The notes under the pieces: generated by a model
What the model was told of the DNA's origin: nothing
Database searches by the model: none
Seen by the model: only the letters and a program-made list of their open reading frames with translations
Position numbers and translations under genes: made by a program
Assembly (NCBI GenBank): GCA_900317635.1
Contig: ONHN01000016.1
Span: 1-41,560, forward strand
Length of the DNA stretch: 41,560 nucleotides
Direction of reading: 5' to 3'
Origin: an uncultured Prevotellaceae bacterium
GTDB lineage: Bacteria; Bacteroidota; Bacteroidia; Bacteroidales; Bacteroidaceae
Shown here: piece by piece, positions 32,730-41,105 of the stretch
How the letters are laid out: every line of letters begins with the position of its first letter
Position numbering within the stretch: the stretch's first letter is position 1

Positions 32730-33828
32730 TGGGCCGACGTCGGTTTGTTTTCGCGGTTCGGCGTTTTCCTTTTGCTTTGTCGAAACGTGTCAGACTGTCT
32801 TGGTCAAGCAAGTCGAAGGGACGCTTAGGCTCGTTGTCGGCCGTTTCGTCTAATCGCTCGGGCTTATAGCCTTCCTTGTTTAAGGCGATGATTTCTTTGG
32901 CTCGTTCGGCAGTAATGGTGGTTAGGTTGGCCGCCATGCGTTTGTCGGTACTGTAGCTGACGAGACCTGCCAAGATGTCGGCCTTAAAAAAGAAGAACGT
33001 ACCATCTTGTGTTTCGAGCGGTGTGTGGCGCTCGGGCAATCGGCGTACGGCTTCGACGTAGGTATCGGCTTCGTAGTTCAAGCAGCATTTCAGCTTAGCG
33101 CATTGACCTGCCAACTTCTGCGGATTGGGCGATATGTCCTGAAAACGCACGGCTGCCGTCGAAACGCTGTTGAACTGCTTCATCCACGTGGCGCAACACA
33201 TTTCACGGCCACAAGGGCCGATGCCGCCGATACGCCCTGCCTCTTGACGCGCACCAATCTGCTTCATCTCGATGCGCACGCGGAACGCTTCGGCCAGCAC
33301 CTTGATGAGTTGTCGGAAATCCACGCGCCCATCGGCAATGTAATAGAAGATGGCTTTTAGGCCATCGCCTTGGTATTCCACATCGCCAATCTTCATTTGC
33401 AGTCCGAGGTCTTTGGCTATTTGGCGAGAGCGTATCATCGTGTCGTGCTCAAGGGCTTTCGACTCTTCGTACTTGTCAAGGTCGAGCTGCCGTGCTTTTC
33501 TATATACGCGGCGCAACTCGGTGCCCGGGCGCAAGTGGGCTTTCTTCATCTGCATGTGGACAAGGCGCCCCGTCAGCGTAACAACGCCGATGTCGTGACC
33601 AGGGTTCGACTCTACTGCAACGAGGTCGCCTTTGTGTAAATCAAGGTGGTTGTCGTTGCGAAAGAACTCCTTGCGGGTGTTCTTAAACTGCACTTCGACG
33701 AGGTTCTCCTCGTCTTCGGCAGTGGGTACGCCTGCAAAGTAGTCATATATGTTGAGCTGTTTGTCTTGCCTGCCGCACCCTTCGGCACAAAAGCCGCGCA
33801 GGTTGTCGGTGGTTGGAAATTCTTGCAT
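32671..33828 (-). CDS. PSP1-domain protein (RicT/YaaT-like)
   Basis: A 385-residue cytosolic protein. The PSP1 core spans about residues 40-260: VEVQFKNTRKEFF, VAVESNPGHDIGVVTLTG, and the Cys-rich IGPCGREMCCATWM and AGQCAKLKCCLNYE pairs, which in the RicT family hold an iron-sulphur cluster. An extra CAEGCGRQ pair lies near residue 15. The C-terminus is basic and low in complexity. In Firmicutes the family helps control RNA maturation with RNase Y; rny is also in this window but in another operon. Ends overlapping gldH and lies 20 bases after holB. Confidence 0.88.
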   Translation of the reverse strand: MQEFPTTDNLRGFCAEGCGRQDKQLNIYDYFAGVPTAEDEENLVEVQFKNTRKEFFRNDNHLDLHKGDLVAVESNPGHDIGVVTLTGRLVHMQMKKAHLRPGTELRRVYRKARQLDLDKYEESKALEHDTMIRSRQIAKDLGLQMKIGDVEYQGDGLKAIFYYIADGRVDFRQLIKVLAEAFRVRIEMKQIGARQEAGRIGGIGPCGREMCCATWMKQFNSVSTAAVRFQDISPNPQKLAGQCAKLKCCLNYEADTYVEAVRRLPERHTPLETQDGTFFFFKADILAGLVSYSTDKRMAANLTTITAERAKEIIALNKEGYKPERLDETADNEPKRPFDLLDQDSLTRFDKAKGKRRTAKTNRRRPNGNKGNGNHTANSTAPSQD

Positions 33829-33848
33829 AACAGGTTGATGTTGTTATC

Positions 33849-34991
33849 CTATTTTCGTAAAAGGACGATTGTTTTCAGCATGAGGTCGAAGAAGACCATT
33901 CTTGCATTAACGTTGCGCTCTATGTCGGTTTCCGCTCGCTCGAGTTCTTTGGCAATGCCTTCGACGTTGCGCTCGTTGATGAAGCGTGCAAAGCGACTAC
34001 TGAACTGCGCCTCGTCAGCTTGCAGATAGCACAGCTGCGGCAGGCGGAAGTTGAAGGCGAAATTCTCGCGCACCATGCGTTGACAGTACTGCAAGAAATT
34101 CTTTTGCCGTTCCCTGCCCCATCCTGCCAATTCGTCGGCGAGTCGAGCCAACTCGGTCACCTTACGCCCGTAGCACAAGCGCATCAAACTAACGAAATGA
34201 GCAAAAAACTCATCGCGATCCTTCTGCGTGCCCAAACTGGCGAGTGCTGCGGTATAACTGCCTTCACTCAGTCGAGCCACGAGGCGTGCATCTTCTTCGC
34301 TCAAGGCCCGCTTCGTCTGTAAGGCAGCGGTAATATCGGTTTCGCGAATGGGAGGGAAGTCAATGCGTTGTGAGCGGCTGCGTATGGTTTGCAGAATGCT
34401 GTCAGGGTGGTCGGTCGTCAGGATGAAGACGGTTTTTGAGGGCGGTTCCTCAAGAATTTTGAGCAACTTATTAGCCGTATCTTCGCGTAGGGTCTCGGCC
34501 TGCCAGATGATGATGACGCGATATCCCCCTTGGCTGGAGGCAATGCTTAGTTTGCGCAAGATTTGGTCGCTCTCGCGCACGCTGATGTAGAGCTGTTTGT
34601 TTTCAGAGCGCAAATATTGTTGCCAAGTGGGCAGGGACAGATAAGGCCCGTCTTTTAGCATCATTTCGCGCCATTGGTCAACGAACTGGTCGCTAATGGG
34701 CGGATCGTTTTGCCCCGCAGGTTTGTAAACGGGGAAAGAGAAGTGCAAATCGGGATGCGCCAACTGCGCCACCATCTTGCAGGCCGCGCACTGGCCACAG
34801 GCGAAAGACGCAGAGCCATTCACGGGATGCTGGCATAAGAGGGCCGCGGCCAAGGCTAATGCTGTGGGCAACTTCCCCGTGCCCGCCGGACCTGCAAAGA
34901 GTAGGGCGTGAGGCACACGTCCGCTATCGATGAAAGATTGCAGATGCGCCACAACAGCGGGTTGGCCTACGATGTCGGCAAAGGTCGTCAT
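33849..34991 (-). CDS. holB: DNA polymerase III delta' subunit
   Basis: A 380-residue clamp-loader subunit. MTTFADIVGQPAVVAHLQSFI, the zinc-binding CGQCAAC, LLKILEEPPSKTVFILTT and SRSQRIDFPPI (the SRC-type sensor) are typical. The phosphate loop reads GPAGTGKL, with Leu replacing the Thr/Ser that binds magnesium, so it likely does not hydrolyse ATP, as is common for delta'. I chose ATG 34991 since the promoter at 35031-35061 puts the transcription start at about 35024, downstream of the longer in-frame ATG at 35033. First gene of holB-PSP1-gldH. Confidence 0.9.
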   Translation of the reverse strand: MTTFADIVGQPAVVAHLQSFIDSGRVPHALLFAGPAGTGKLPTALALAAALLCQHPVNGSASFACGQCAACKMVAQLAHPDLHFSFPVYKPAGQNDPPISDQFVDQWREMMLKDGPYLSLPTWQQYLRSENKQLYISVRESDQILRKLSIASSQGGYRVIIIWQAETLREDTANKLLKILEEPPSKTVFILTTDHPDSILQTIRSRSQRIDFPPIRETDITAALQTKRALSEEDARLVARLSEGSYTAALASLGTQKDRDEFFAHFVSLMRLCYGRKVTELARLADELAGWGRERQKNFLQYCQRMVRENFAFNFRLPQLCYLQADEAQFSSRFARFINERNVEGIAKELERAETDIERNVNARMVFFDLMLKTIVLLRK

Positions 34992-35030
34992 TTCTTGCTT
35001 GTCTCTCCTTATGTTTAAGGATAGAGCGGT

Positions 35031-35061
35031 CAAAAATAAGGAAAACTATACGAACAGCAAA
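35031..35061 (-). promoter_or_regulatory. Promoter of holB-PSP1-gldH
   Basis: On the minus strand TTTG (35061-35058), 19 bases, TATTTTTG (35038-35031), both perfect to consensus. It decides the holB start codon at 34991. Confidence 0.75.
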
Positions 35062-35096
35062 AGATTTTGCACGATATGTGACAAGAAGCGGCAAGC

Positions 35097-35465
35097 TTAC
35101 CCCAGTCCTCGTTCCAAGGTCAGCTCCACTGTTGCTCCATCGCAAGCAATGCCCTCAATAGGCGGCGCACATTTCGTTAGGGAGACAGAGACTTGCGTAG
35201 AGGTAGGAAAGTCCGCCAACAAACGACGCGCAATGCGTCCGCATACGTGTTCGAGCAGACGAGAGGGTGTCTGCATCTCTTCTTGCACAACACGAAAGAC
35301 GGCTGCATAATCAATGGTTCCGCCAAGGTCATCGTCGACAATAGCAAGTTGAGAGGGGGGCACTTCCACACGAACGGTGACGAGGAAGTCGCCGCCCACC
35401 ACCACCTCTTGAGGCATGCAACCATGGTGGGCACGGAGCCGTATGTTTTGCAGCGTGATGGTCAT
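35097..35465 (-). CDS. folB: Dihydroneopterin aldolase
   Basis: A 122-residue folate-pathway enzyme that cleaves dihydroneopterin. ITLQNIRLRAHHGCMPQE at the N-terminus, DYAAVFRVVQEEMQ, LLEHVCGRIARRLL with the conserved Glu, and the C-terminal VSLTKCAPPIEG are family motifs; length is typical. It is downstream of murF-alr across 96 bases that hold a nested heptamer palindrome. Confidence 0.93.
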   Translation of the reverse strand: MTITLQNIRLRAHHGCMPQEVVVGGDFLVTVRVEVPPSQLAIVDDDLGGTIDYAAVFRVVQEEMQTPSRLLEHVCGRIARRLLADFPTSTQVSVSLTKCAPPIEGIACDGATVELTLERGLG

Positions 35466-35479
35466 GGAGTTATATGATT

Positions 35480-35549
35480 AAGTGACAAGTGACGAGTGGA
35501 CTACGCCTTAACACGCGCGATTGAAACTCGTCACTTAAGATGTCACTTG
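35480..35549. repeat. Heptamer repeats arranged as a nested palindrome
   Basis: AAGTGACA then AGTGACGAGT (35480-35497) faces ACTCGTCACT (35526-35535) and TGTCACTT (35541-35548). The pair can form an 18-bp stem with one 5-base bulge. It lies between the murF-alr stop and folB, and is built from the same heptamer as the arrays at 6291 and 29707. Confidence 0.75.
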
Positions 35550-35561
35550 ATAACATGGCAC

Positions 35562-38027
35562 TTACTGGAAATAGACGCGCTTCACACGTTCGGAAACGCC
35601 TGTCAGCACTTCATAGGGAATGGTTTCGAGCCAATCGGAAAGAGTGGTGACAGGGAGGTGGTCGCCGAAGATTTCGACCGTATCGCCCACTTTGCACGGA
35701 ATGTCCGTCACGTCAATCATGCAGACGTCCATGCAGATGTTGCCCACGTAGGGAGCCTGCTGCCCGCCAACCAAGCAATAGCCCTTGCCGCAGCCCAAAT
35801 GGCGGTTGAGGCCATCGGCATAGCCTATGGGAATGGCGGCAATGCGGCTGGGTCGCGTGAGCTGCCCCCGCCGACTATACCCCACGGTGCTATCGGCTGA
35901 AACGTCGCGCACTTGCAGGATCGTTGTTTTGAGCGAACATACGTTGTTAATGATGCCATTCGTAATAGGGTTGATGCCATAAAGCCCAATGCCCAGGCGC
36001 ACCATGTCGAGATGGCGCTCTGGGAACCGTTCGATGCCCGCAGAATTGCAGATGTGGCGGAGTATCTTGTGGGGAAAAGCTCGCTGCAGCTGGCGCGATG
36101 CTTCATCAAAGAGGCGGAACTGCTCTGCGCTATAGTCGTCGAACTGTGGGCTGTCGGCCCCAGCAAAATGCGAGAAAACGCTTCGCGGAATGAGTGCAGC
36201 TTGATGGCGCAGGCGGTCGATGAGTTGAGGCATATCGCGCAAGGGGTCGAAGCCCAGACGGTGCATACCCGTGTCGAGCTTGATGTGGACGGGGAAGTTG
36301 GTGATGCCACGACGCTTAGCGGCACGAATGAGAGCCTCCAAGAGTTCAAAACTATATACCTCGGGCTGCAAACGTTGGTCGAAGAGGGTTTGGAAGGATG
36401 AGAGTTCGGGATTCATCACGATGATGTCGCCCGTAATGCCTGCGGCGCGCAGGTCGGCGCCTTCGTCGGCAACAGCCACGGCCAGGTAGTCCACACCGCG
36501 GTCTTGAAGCGTTTTAGCCATTTCTATGCTGCCAGCACCATAGCCCGATGCTTTTATCATGCAGACCATCTTTGTTTCGGGTTTCATGAAACTGCGGTAG
36601 TAACTCAAGTTGGCTCCTACTGCTTCAAGGTTCACCTCCAAGGTGGTTTCATGCACTTTCTGCACGAGCGCTTCGGTCAGTGCCTCGAAACCTGCTGCAC
36701 GCGCTCCTTTCAGCAGCACCACCTCGTCGTGCAACTCTTCGAGCGTACCCGAGGCCAGCAGCGCTTCGGCACTGGGGTAAAACGTTTTCTTTAGTCCGAA
36801 CAGCGTATGCTGCGAAGAGATGGCCTCGCCCACGCCAATGAGGCGCGTAACGTGGTGGTGGCTGATCATGTCGGCCACCTGCCCATAAAGCTGCACCGGC
36901 AGCATGCCGCTCTGCTGAATGTCGGAAAGCACCAGCACGAAGCCTTCGGGCGCCCGCCGTTCGGCAAAGTCGAGGGCTATGTTGAGCGAGTTGATGTCGG
37001 AATTGTAGCTATCGTTAATCAGCGTCAATCCCCTCACACCCGCCTTCACCTCCAAACGCATGGCCACAGCCTCAAGCAGCGGCATACGCTCGGCCATGTA
37101 AGCGGGCGTGAAGCCCAAATAAAGGCACAGCGTCAAGCAGTGGAGTGCATTCTCGAGTGAAGCGTCGTCGTCAAAGGGGATAGAAACATCGTGCTCCTGT
37201 CCTTTATATATATATAATATATGTATACCCCCCTGTTGCACTTCTATGCTCTTCACGTAGACGAAAGCCGCACTGTCCGTTTTCGACCAAGCCACGCGCT
37301 GCCCCCTGAAGCCCGATAGGGGCAGGCAGGCACGAATGGTTTCGTCGTCCTGATTATACACCAAGGCCTCAGCATCCTTGAAGAGCGAGAGCTTTTCAAT
37401 ACACTTCTCCTCCATCGAAGCGAAATTCTCCTGATGCGCCGTTCCGATGTTTGTCATCACGCCCACCGTGGGTTGCACGATGGCACGAAGTGCCGCCATC
37501 TCGTCGGGTTGACTGATACCTGCCTCAAAAATGGCAAGCTCTGTTTCCCCCGTCAGCAAACAAACACTCAGCGGTACGCCCACTTGCGAATTGTAGGAGC
37601 GAGGCGAACGTGTCACGCGGCGCGAAGGTGCCAACAGCTGATAGAGCCATTCCTTCACGATGGTCTTTCCGTTCGAACCCGTAATGCCCACTACCGGTAG
37701 GGCGTATTCCTCGCGATGGCGCTCGGCCAAACGTTGTAAAGCTTTCAACGGAGAAGGCACGACGAGAAAGACGGCTTCGGCAAAGCCCTCATCACTAGTG
37801 GGAAACTCGGGCCCCACCACGAAGCAGCGCACACCACGCCGGTATAGGTCGGCTATGTAGCGATGGCCATCGCCCGTACGCGTGCGAAGCGCAAAAAATA
37901 GCGTTGATTCAGGAAATGCCAACGACCGACTGTCTGTCAAGAGCCAGTCTATGCGCCGCGCGTCTTCGCGCAGTCCTTCCAAGCGAGCACCGATGAGCGA
38001 TGCTATTTTTTCTATCGAATAATGCAT
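35562..38027 (-). CDS. MurF (tripeptide:D-Ala-D-Ala ligase) fused to alanine racemase
   Basis: An 821-residue fusion of two wall-synthesis enzymes. Residues 1-455 are MurF: ATP loop GITGSNGKT (114-122), EAGISQPDEM, NIGTAHQENF, and NDSYNSDINSL (338-348). Residues about 463-821 are a PLP alanine racemase: VNLEAVGANLSYYR, PLP lysine Lys492 in MIKASGYGAG, DTGMHRLGF, and the second-site Tyr in VGYSRRGQLTR, with GNICMDVCMIDVTD. The fused order is the common one in Bacteroidetes and links D-Ala making to its use. In the MurF part the 37204-37228 stretch is a run of alternating T/A encoding I-H-I-L-Y-I-Y. Confidence 0.94.
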   Translation of the reverse strand: MHYSIEKIASLIGARLEGLREDARRIDWLLTDSRSLAFPESTLFFALRTRTGDGHRYIADLYRRGVRCFVVGPEFPTSDEGFAEAVFLVVPSPLKALQRLAERHREEYALPVVGITGSNGKTIVKEWLYQLLAPSRRVTRSPRSYNSQVGVPLSVCLLTGETELAIFEAGISQPDEMAALRAIVQPTVGVMTNIGTAHQENFASMEEKCIEKLSLFKDAEALVYNQDDETIRACLPLSGFRGQRVAWSKTDSAAFVYVKSIEVQQGGIHILYIYKGQEHDVSIPFDDDASLENALHCLTLCLYLGFTPAYMAERMPLLEAVAMRLEVKAGVRGLTLINDSYNSDINSLNIALDFAERRAPEGFVLVLSDIQQSGMLPVQLYGQVADMISHHHVTRLIGVGEAISSQHTLFGLKKTFYPSAEALLASGTLEELHDEVVLLKGARAAGFEALTEALVQKVHETTLEVNLEAVGANLSYYRSFMKPETKMVCMIKASGYGAGSIEMAKTLQDRGVDYLAVAVADEGADLRAAGITGDIIVMNPELSSFQTLFDQRLQPEVYSFELLEALIRAAKRRGITNFPVHIKLDTGMHRLGFDPLRDMPQLIDRLRHQAALIPRSVFSHFAGADSPQFDDYSAEQFRLFDEASRQLQRAFPHKILRHICNSAGIERFPERHLDMVRLGIGLYGINPITNGIINNVCSLKTTILQVRDVSADSTVGYSRRGQLTRPSRIAAIPIGYADGLNRHLGCGKGYCLVGGQQAPYVGNICMDVCMIDVTDIPCKVGDTVEIFGDHLPVTTLSDWLETIPYEVLTGVSERVKRVYFQ

Positions 38028-38222
38028 GTGTAGTCTGTTACGTCAGCGCGAAGATAATGCAAAACGAGAGAAAAGGAAAACAAGAGCTTCATTTTTTTCT
38101 TTATATGGGATGCTTACAGAAACCACTGTCGGCGGCGGCCTAAGCTCTCCACGTTTGCTTTCGAAAGCAACAACTTTATCTAGTCTAAGTCCGTGTCGGA
38201 ATGAACGAACCTCCATTTACGA

Positions 38223-38266
38223 AGTTAGGCGGAAGTCCCTTTGTTTTCGGGGCTTACCGCCTAACT
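38223..38266. repeat. GC-rich hairpin element
   Basis: AGTTAGGCGG pairs with CCGCCTAACT, then after a one-base bulge AAGTCCC pairs with GGGGCTT with one wobble, on a 9-base loop. About 17 bp of stem in an otherwise AT-rich setting. No T run on the minus strand. Confidence 0.75.
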
Positions 38267-38365
38267 CGCTTAGTTTCAAGTTCCGTCGTTTATTCCTCTA
38301 CTGCTGCCTGCGCGGCGGCTAATTTTAGGGAATCTTTACTGAATATCAAATACTTACATAAGGAC

Positions 38366-38602
38366 TGGTCAACATTTTAGGTGCAATTTTCGTGCATTCT
38401 GCATGTTCTGCACGTTGCTGACTCGCATTCTTTTGCATGAATATTCGCTTATGTAACAAATTGATTCATTTTCTAATCTTATTCTTTTTAGGGTTCAACT
38501 TTATTTGGTCAACATTTTGTCGAGCACATTCTGTAAACTATTTGTAAAGGTAATGATTTCTTCTGACTTCATGTTCATTCTGCACGTTTTTCTTGCAGAA
38601 TG
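38366..38602. repeat. Repeated TGGTCAACATTTT and TTCTGCACGTT motifs
   Basis: TGGTCAACATTTT occurs at 38366 and 38506. CATTCTGCA occurs at 38395 and 38576, and TTCTGCACGTT at 38406 and 38578. The last CATTCTGCA pairs with TGCAGAATG at 38594. This suggests a duplicated and diverged segment. Confidence 0.7.
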
Positions 38603-38914
38603 TGTTTGTTTTTAATATAAATTAAGGCAAAACCATATTCAATTACTAAATTCTCGTTTCGATTAAAAGAAAAATGGATGGAATTCAATGCCAAAAATTT
38701 AGGTTTAAGTTTAGATGTTCTTATATATAATGATAAGGTATTATAAACCTGAATCGGGAAAATGAAGGTTTAATCTTTAAGTTTAGAGGTGCAAGTATTA
38801 CATCAGTAAACGTAAACCTAAACTTTGCAGGATGAAACGACTTGATGTTTCCCCATAATCATATTTTTCTTTTTACTGAAGACACTTTTTGTTGTGTTTT
38901 TACCGCTTTATTTG

Positions 38915-40591
38915 CTAAAATCCAATTCGTTTGGGAGTGTTTTCGTCCAGACGTTCATTGTCGCAATGATTGATGAGCATAGCGAGTTTGTCTTCCTTGG
39001 CATCGTGCAGGATACTGTCGATGGTGTAGTGACGGGCTATGTTCTCTATCTGGCCGCCGCTGAAGTCATATTTCGCTGCAAGCGTCTTGGCATCCATTTC
39101 GCTCAGGTCCGGAATCATTGAGCGCCAGATTTGTACCCGAGCATCGACGGTCGGTTTCTCGAACTTAATCTTGTAGAGGAAACGGCGCTCAAAGGCTTTG
39201 TCAAGGTTCTGCTGCAGGTTGGTGGTGGCAATCATGATGCCGTCCAGCGTTTCCATCTCCTGCAGGATGATGTTCTGGATGCTGTTCTCCATCTTCTCGA
39301 CAGCTCTTTGCGCTCCTTGCTGACGGATGCCAATGATGGCATCTGCTTCGTTGAAAAGTAGGATAGGGGTCTGCATGGCTTTCTTCACCAGCTCACGATA
39401 GCGGTCGAAGAGGGCTTTGATGTTCTTCTCGGAGTCGCCCACCCATTTGCTCTTGATTTGCGGCACATCAACTACCATGATGTCGCGACCTGTTTCGCGA
39501 GCCAATTGATAGACAGTTTCCGTCTTGCCTGTACCAGGACCGCCATAGAAGAGGCAGGCGAAACCCGTACGGAAACCAGTCTGCTCCATCCGTTCACGAA
39601 TCCTCTGGTAGTTCTCGGGTACGAAGAACGATTGTAATTCGCTGACTTGCCTCTGGTTCTCCTCTACATAGAACATCTTTTTTTCTTTCAGGTCCTTCGC
39701 CTTGATGACATCAGCCAGTTTCTCCTCGGCAATATTAATCCTCATTTCTGCGAGGAGATGGCGTTTCGTTTGCTCTGTGAGTTTATAGCGAGAAGTGTCA
39801 GCAATGCCGTCCTCGCAACGATGTTCAATGAGTGTCTTTATTATCAGCGGATGCTCACTATTGCGTAGTTTTCCTTTGGCAACGACATAATCTGCTTGGC
39901 TGGTGAAGCAATCTTCCATTTGTCCGAAACGGATGTCATCATCGTCCTTGTTTACCAACTGGTGGCAAAAGAACACAAGCAACAGGAAATCTTCCATACG
40001 TAGACGTCCTAACTCCTTAATCTTCTTGCAGAAACCTATCTGCGGATTCTCTTCGAACAATTTCTTCAGTTCTTCGTAGAGGGCCTCAGGAAGGATTGCA
40101 TCGTCGTCGAGGTCTTCGAACATTTGACCGATAACTTCAAACAGGCCGGCACAGTCCATATTTGTGCGACTTGGCATTTTAAAGGCTTCGTTGTGCTTCA
40201 TGGCCTTGATGACAGGCTGAGGTATGTCGAAGCAATCCTCGTCCTTTGCATCGCGATAACGCAGCAGACGATGTCGTGCCAGAGCATCGATATCGCTCGA
40301 ATAGCTGAGGATTCGAATCTTGTTTATGTCCAGATGCGAAGCCAGGTCGTCGAAGTCCACACGTCGCGGACCTTTTTCCATGCAGACACAGAAGAATACA
40401 GCCTGACGTTCCGTAATGCCATACATCTCTGAGATCAAAGCAATATCCGGTGATGCATGCAACATAAACTCATCGCTCATCTTAGAGTCTCTCGATAGTT
40501 CTACAACGCGCTCAATGGCTTGTAAAAGTGTTGGCACTTGCTTCATTTGATTTTTCTTTCTTGGTGTTACTTTCTTTTCCATAATGTTCAT
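38915..40591 (-). CDS. AAA+ ATPase with helical N-terminal domain
   Basis: A 558-residue ATPase. Residues about 20-300 are a helical, winged-helix-like N-terminal region of unknown role. The AAA+ core has Walker A GGPGTGKT (350-357), Walker B ILLFNEAD (410-417) with Asn where the first Asp is usual, sensor 1 ATTN (455-458), arginine finger FERRF (467-471) and sensor 2 SGGQIENIARH (511-521). A basic, Lys-rich start (MNIMEKKVTPRKKNQMK) precedes it; Met4 is an alternative start. No protease or nuclease domain is fused. It is preceded by two small unknown genes on the same strand and by a promoter-like element at 40607-40636. Remodelling of a protein or nucleic-acid partner is likely; the partner is unknown. 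Confidence 0.85.
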   Translation of the reverse strand: MNIMEKKVTPRKKNQMKQVPTLLQAIERVVELSRDSKMSDEFMLHASPDIALISEMYGITERQAVFFCVCMEKGPRRVDFDDLASHLDINKIRILSYSSDIDALARHRLLRYRDAKDEDCFDIPQPVIKAMKHNEAFKMPSRTNMDCAGLFEVIGQMFEDLDDDAILPEALYEELKKLFEENPQIGFCKKIKELGRLRMEDFLLLVFFCHQLVNKDDDDIRFGQMEDCFTSQADYVVAKGKLRNSEHPLIIKTLIEHRCEDGIADTSRYKLTEQTKRHLLAEMRINIAEEKLADVIKAKDLKEKKMFYVEENQRQVSELQSFFVPENYQRIRERMEQTGFRTGFACLFYGGPGTGKTETVYQLARETGRDIMVVDVPQIKSKWVGDSEKNIKALFDRYRELVKKAMQTPILLFNEADAIIGIRQQGAQRAVEKMENSIQNIILQEMETLDGIMIATTNLQQNLDKAFERRFLYKIKFEKPTVDARVQIWRSMIPDLSEMDAKTLAAKYDFSGGQIENIARHYTIDSILHDAKEDKLAMLINHCDNERLDENTPKRIGF

Positions 40592-40606
40592 TTTTTTGTT
40601 ATATGA

Positions 40607-40636
40607 ATAATATAGTAACCACCATGAAAAAATTTA
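40607..40636 (-). promoter_or_regulatory. Shared 30-base element, copy A (before the AAA+ gene)
   Basis: On the minus strand TAAATTTTT, 11 variable bases, ACTATATTAT. It ends 15 bases before the AAA+ ATG and overlaps the stop codon of the preceding small gene. Copy B at 41345-41374 keeps both conserved blocks and the same spacing. It does not match TTTG/TAnnTTTG. Confidence 0.6.
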
Positions 40637-41026
40637 ATGATCAGGGCATATTTTTTTATTTTTTCTCTCAAACATAGCCAGCAATCGCTCATCTTCTGCT
40701 ATTTCTCGCAGAAGTGTCTGAAGGCTGTTCCGTTTATTAGCCAAACTGCATTTCAGGTCAGCCACAATATATTCCAAAGCCTTCTCTTTCGAATCGAAGA
40801 CATCATGGTATTCCAGCACAGTACCATCTGCCAGCGTCAACTTGCAACCACCCAACGAATGATGGTTGAACGGAATCTCTTTCTTGCCCGTGATGGTTGA
40901 TTTCTTGATAGCATAACGCGAGGTGTGCGACAGGTAATAAACCGTATCGCCCACCTGCAACTCGTTGCCAAGTAGGCGATCTATGATATGACTTCTGGTA
41001 TAATCCAACTTAACGGGAATACTCAT
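40634..41026 (-). CDS. Unrecognised 130-residue protein upstream of the AAA+ gene
   Basis: I do not recognise it. The N-terminal 75 residues look like small beta strands (LGNELQVGDTVYYLSHTSRYAIKKSTITGKKE; GGCKLTLADGTVLEYHDVFDS), possibly an SH3- or KOW-like barrel, and the C-terminal half is a charged helix (KALEYIVADLKCSLANKRNSLQTLLREIAEDERLLAMFERKNKK). No signal peptide. Its stop codon lies 42 bases before the AAA+ ATG on the same strand. A shared function with the ATPase is inferred from adjacency only. Confidence 0.65.
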   Translation of the reverse strand: MSIPVKLDYTRSHIIDRLLGNELQVGDTVYYLSHTSRYAIKKSTITGKKEIPFNHHSLGGCKLTLADGTVLEYHDVFDSKEKALEYIVADLKCSLANKRNSLQTLLREIAEDERLLAMFERKNKKICPDH

Positions 41027-41070
41027 ATCAAATAAAGATTAAGGATTAAAGATTAGGGCTGATAGCTCAC

Positions 41071-41105
41071 CTCCGGCTCTATGCTGCGAGAGCATAGGGC
41101 TGGAG
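41071..41105 (-). other. 15-bp hairpin at the end of the small upstream ORF
   Basis: CTCCGGCTCTATGCT pairs with AGCATAGGGCTGGAG (two G-T wobbles) around GCGAG. It covers the last codons and stop of the ORF at 41079-41288 and lies about 45 bases before the 130-residue gene. No T run follows, so attenuation or mRNA processing is more likely than termination. Confidence 0.6.

Larger units (their letters stand above)
38028..38914. other. 887-base gene-free region between murF-alr and the AAA+ gene
   Basis: No ORF over 100 residues fits. From the left it holds the palindrome GCTTTCGAAAGC (38157-38168), a long GC-rich hairpin (38223-38266), then AT-rich DNA with repeated TGGTCAACATTTT and TTCTGCACGTT motifs and a CATTCTGCA/TGCAGAATG hairpin (38576-38602), and finally paired TTTAGGTTTA / TAAACCTAAA motifs (38699-38708, 38812-38821). 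The right half is distinctly AT-rich. Confidence 0.7.

Noticed and set aside
34992-35033. Upstream ATG for holB
   Set aside because: It lies at or upstream of the expected transcription start of a consensus promoter, and the family begins at MTTFADIVGQP.
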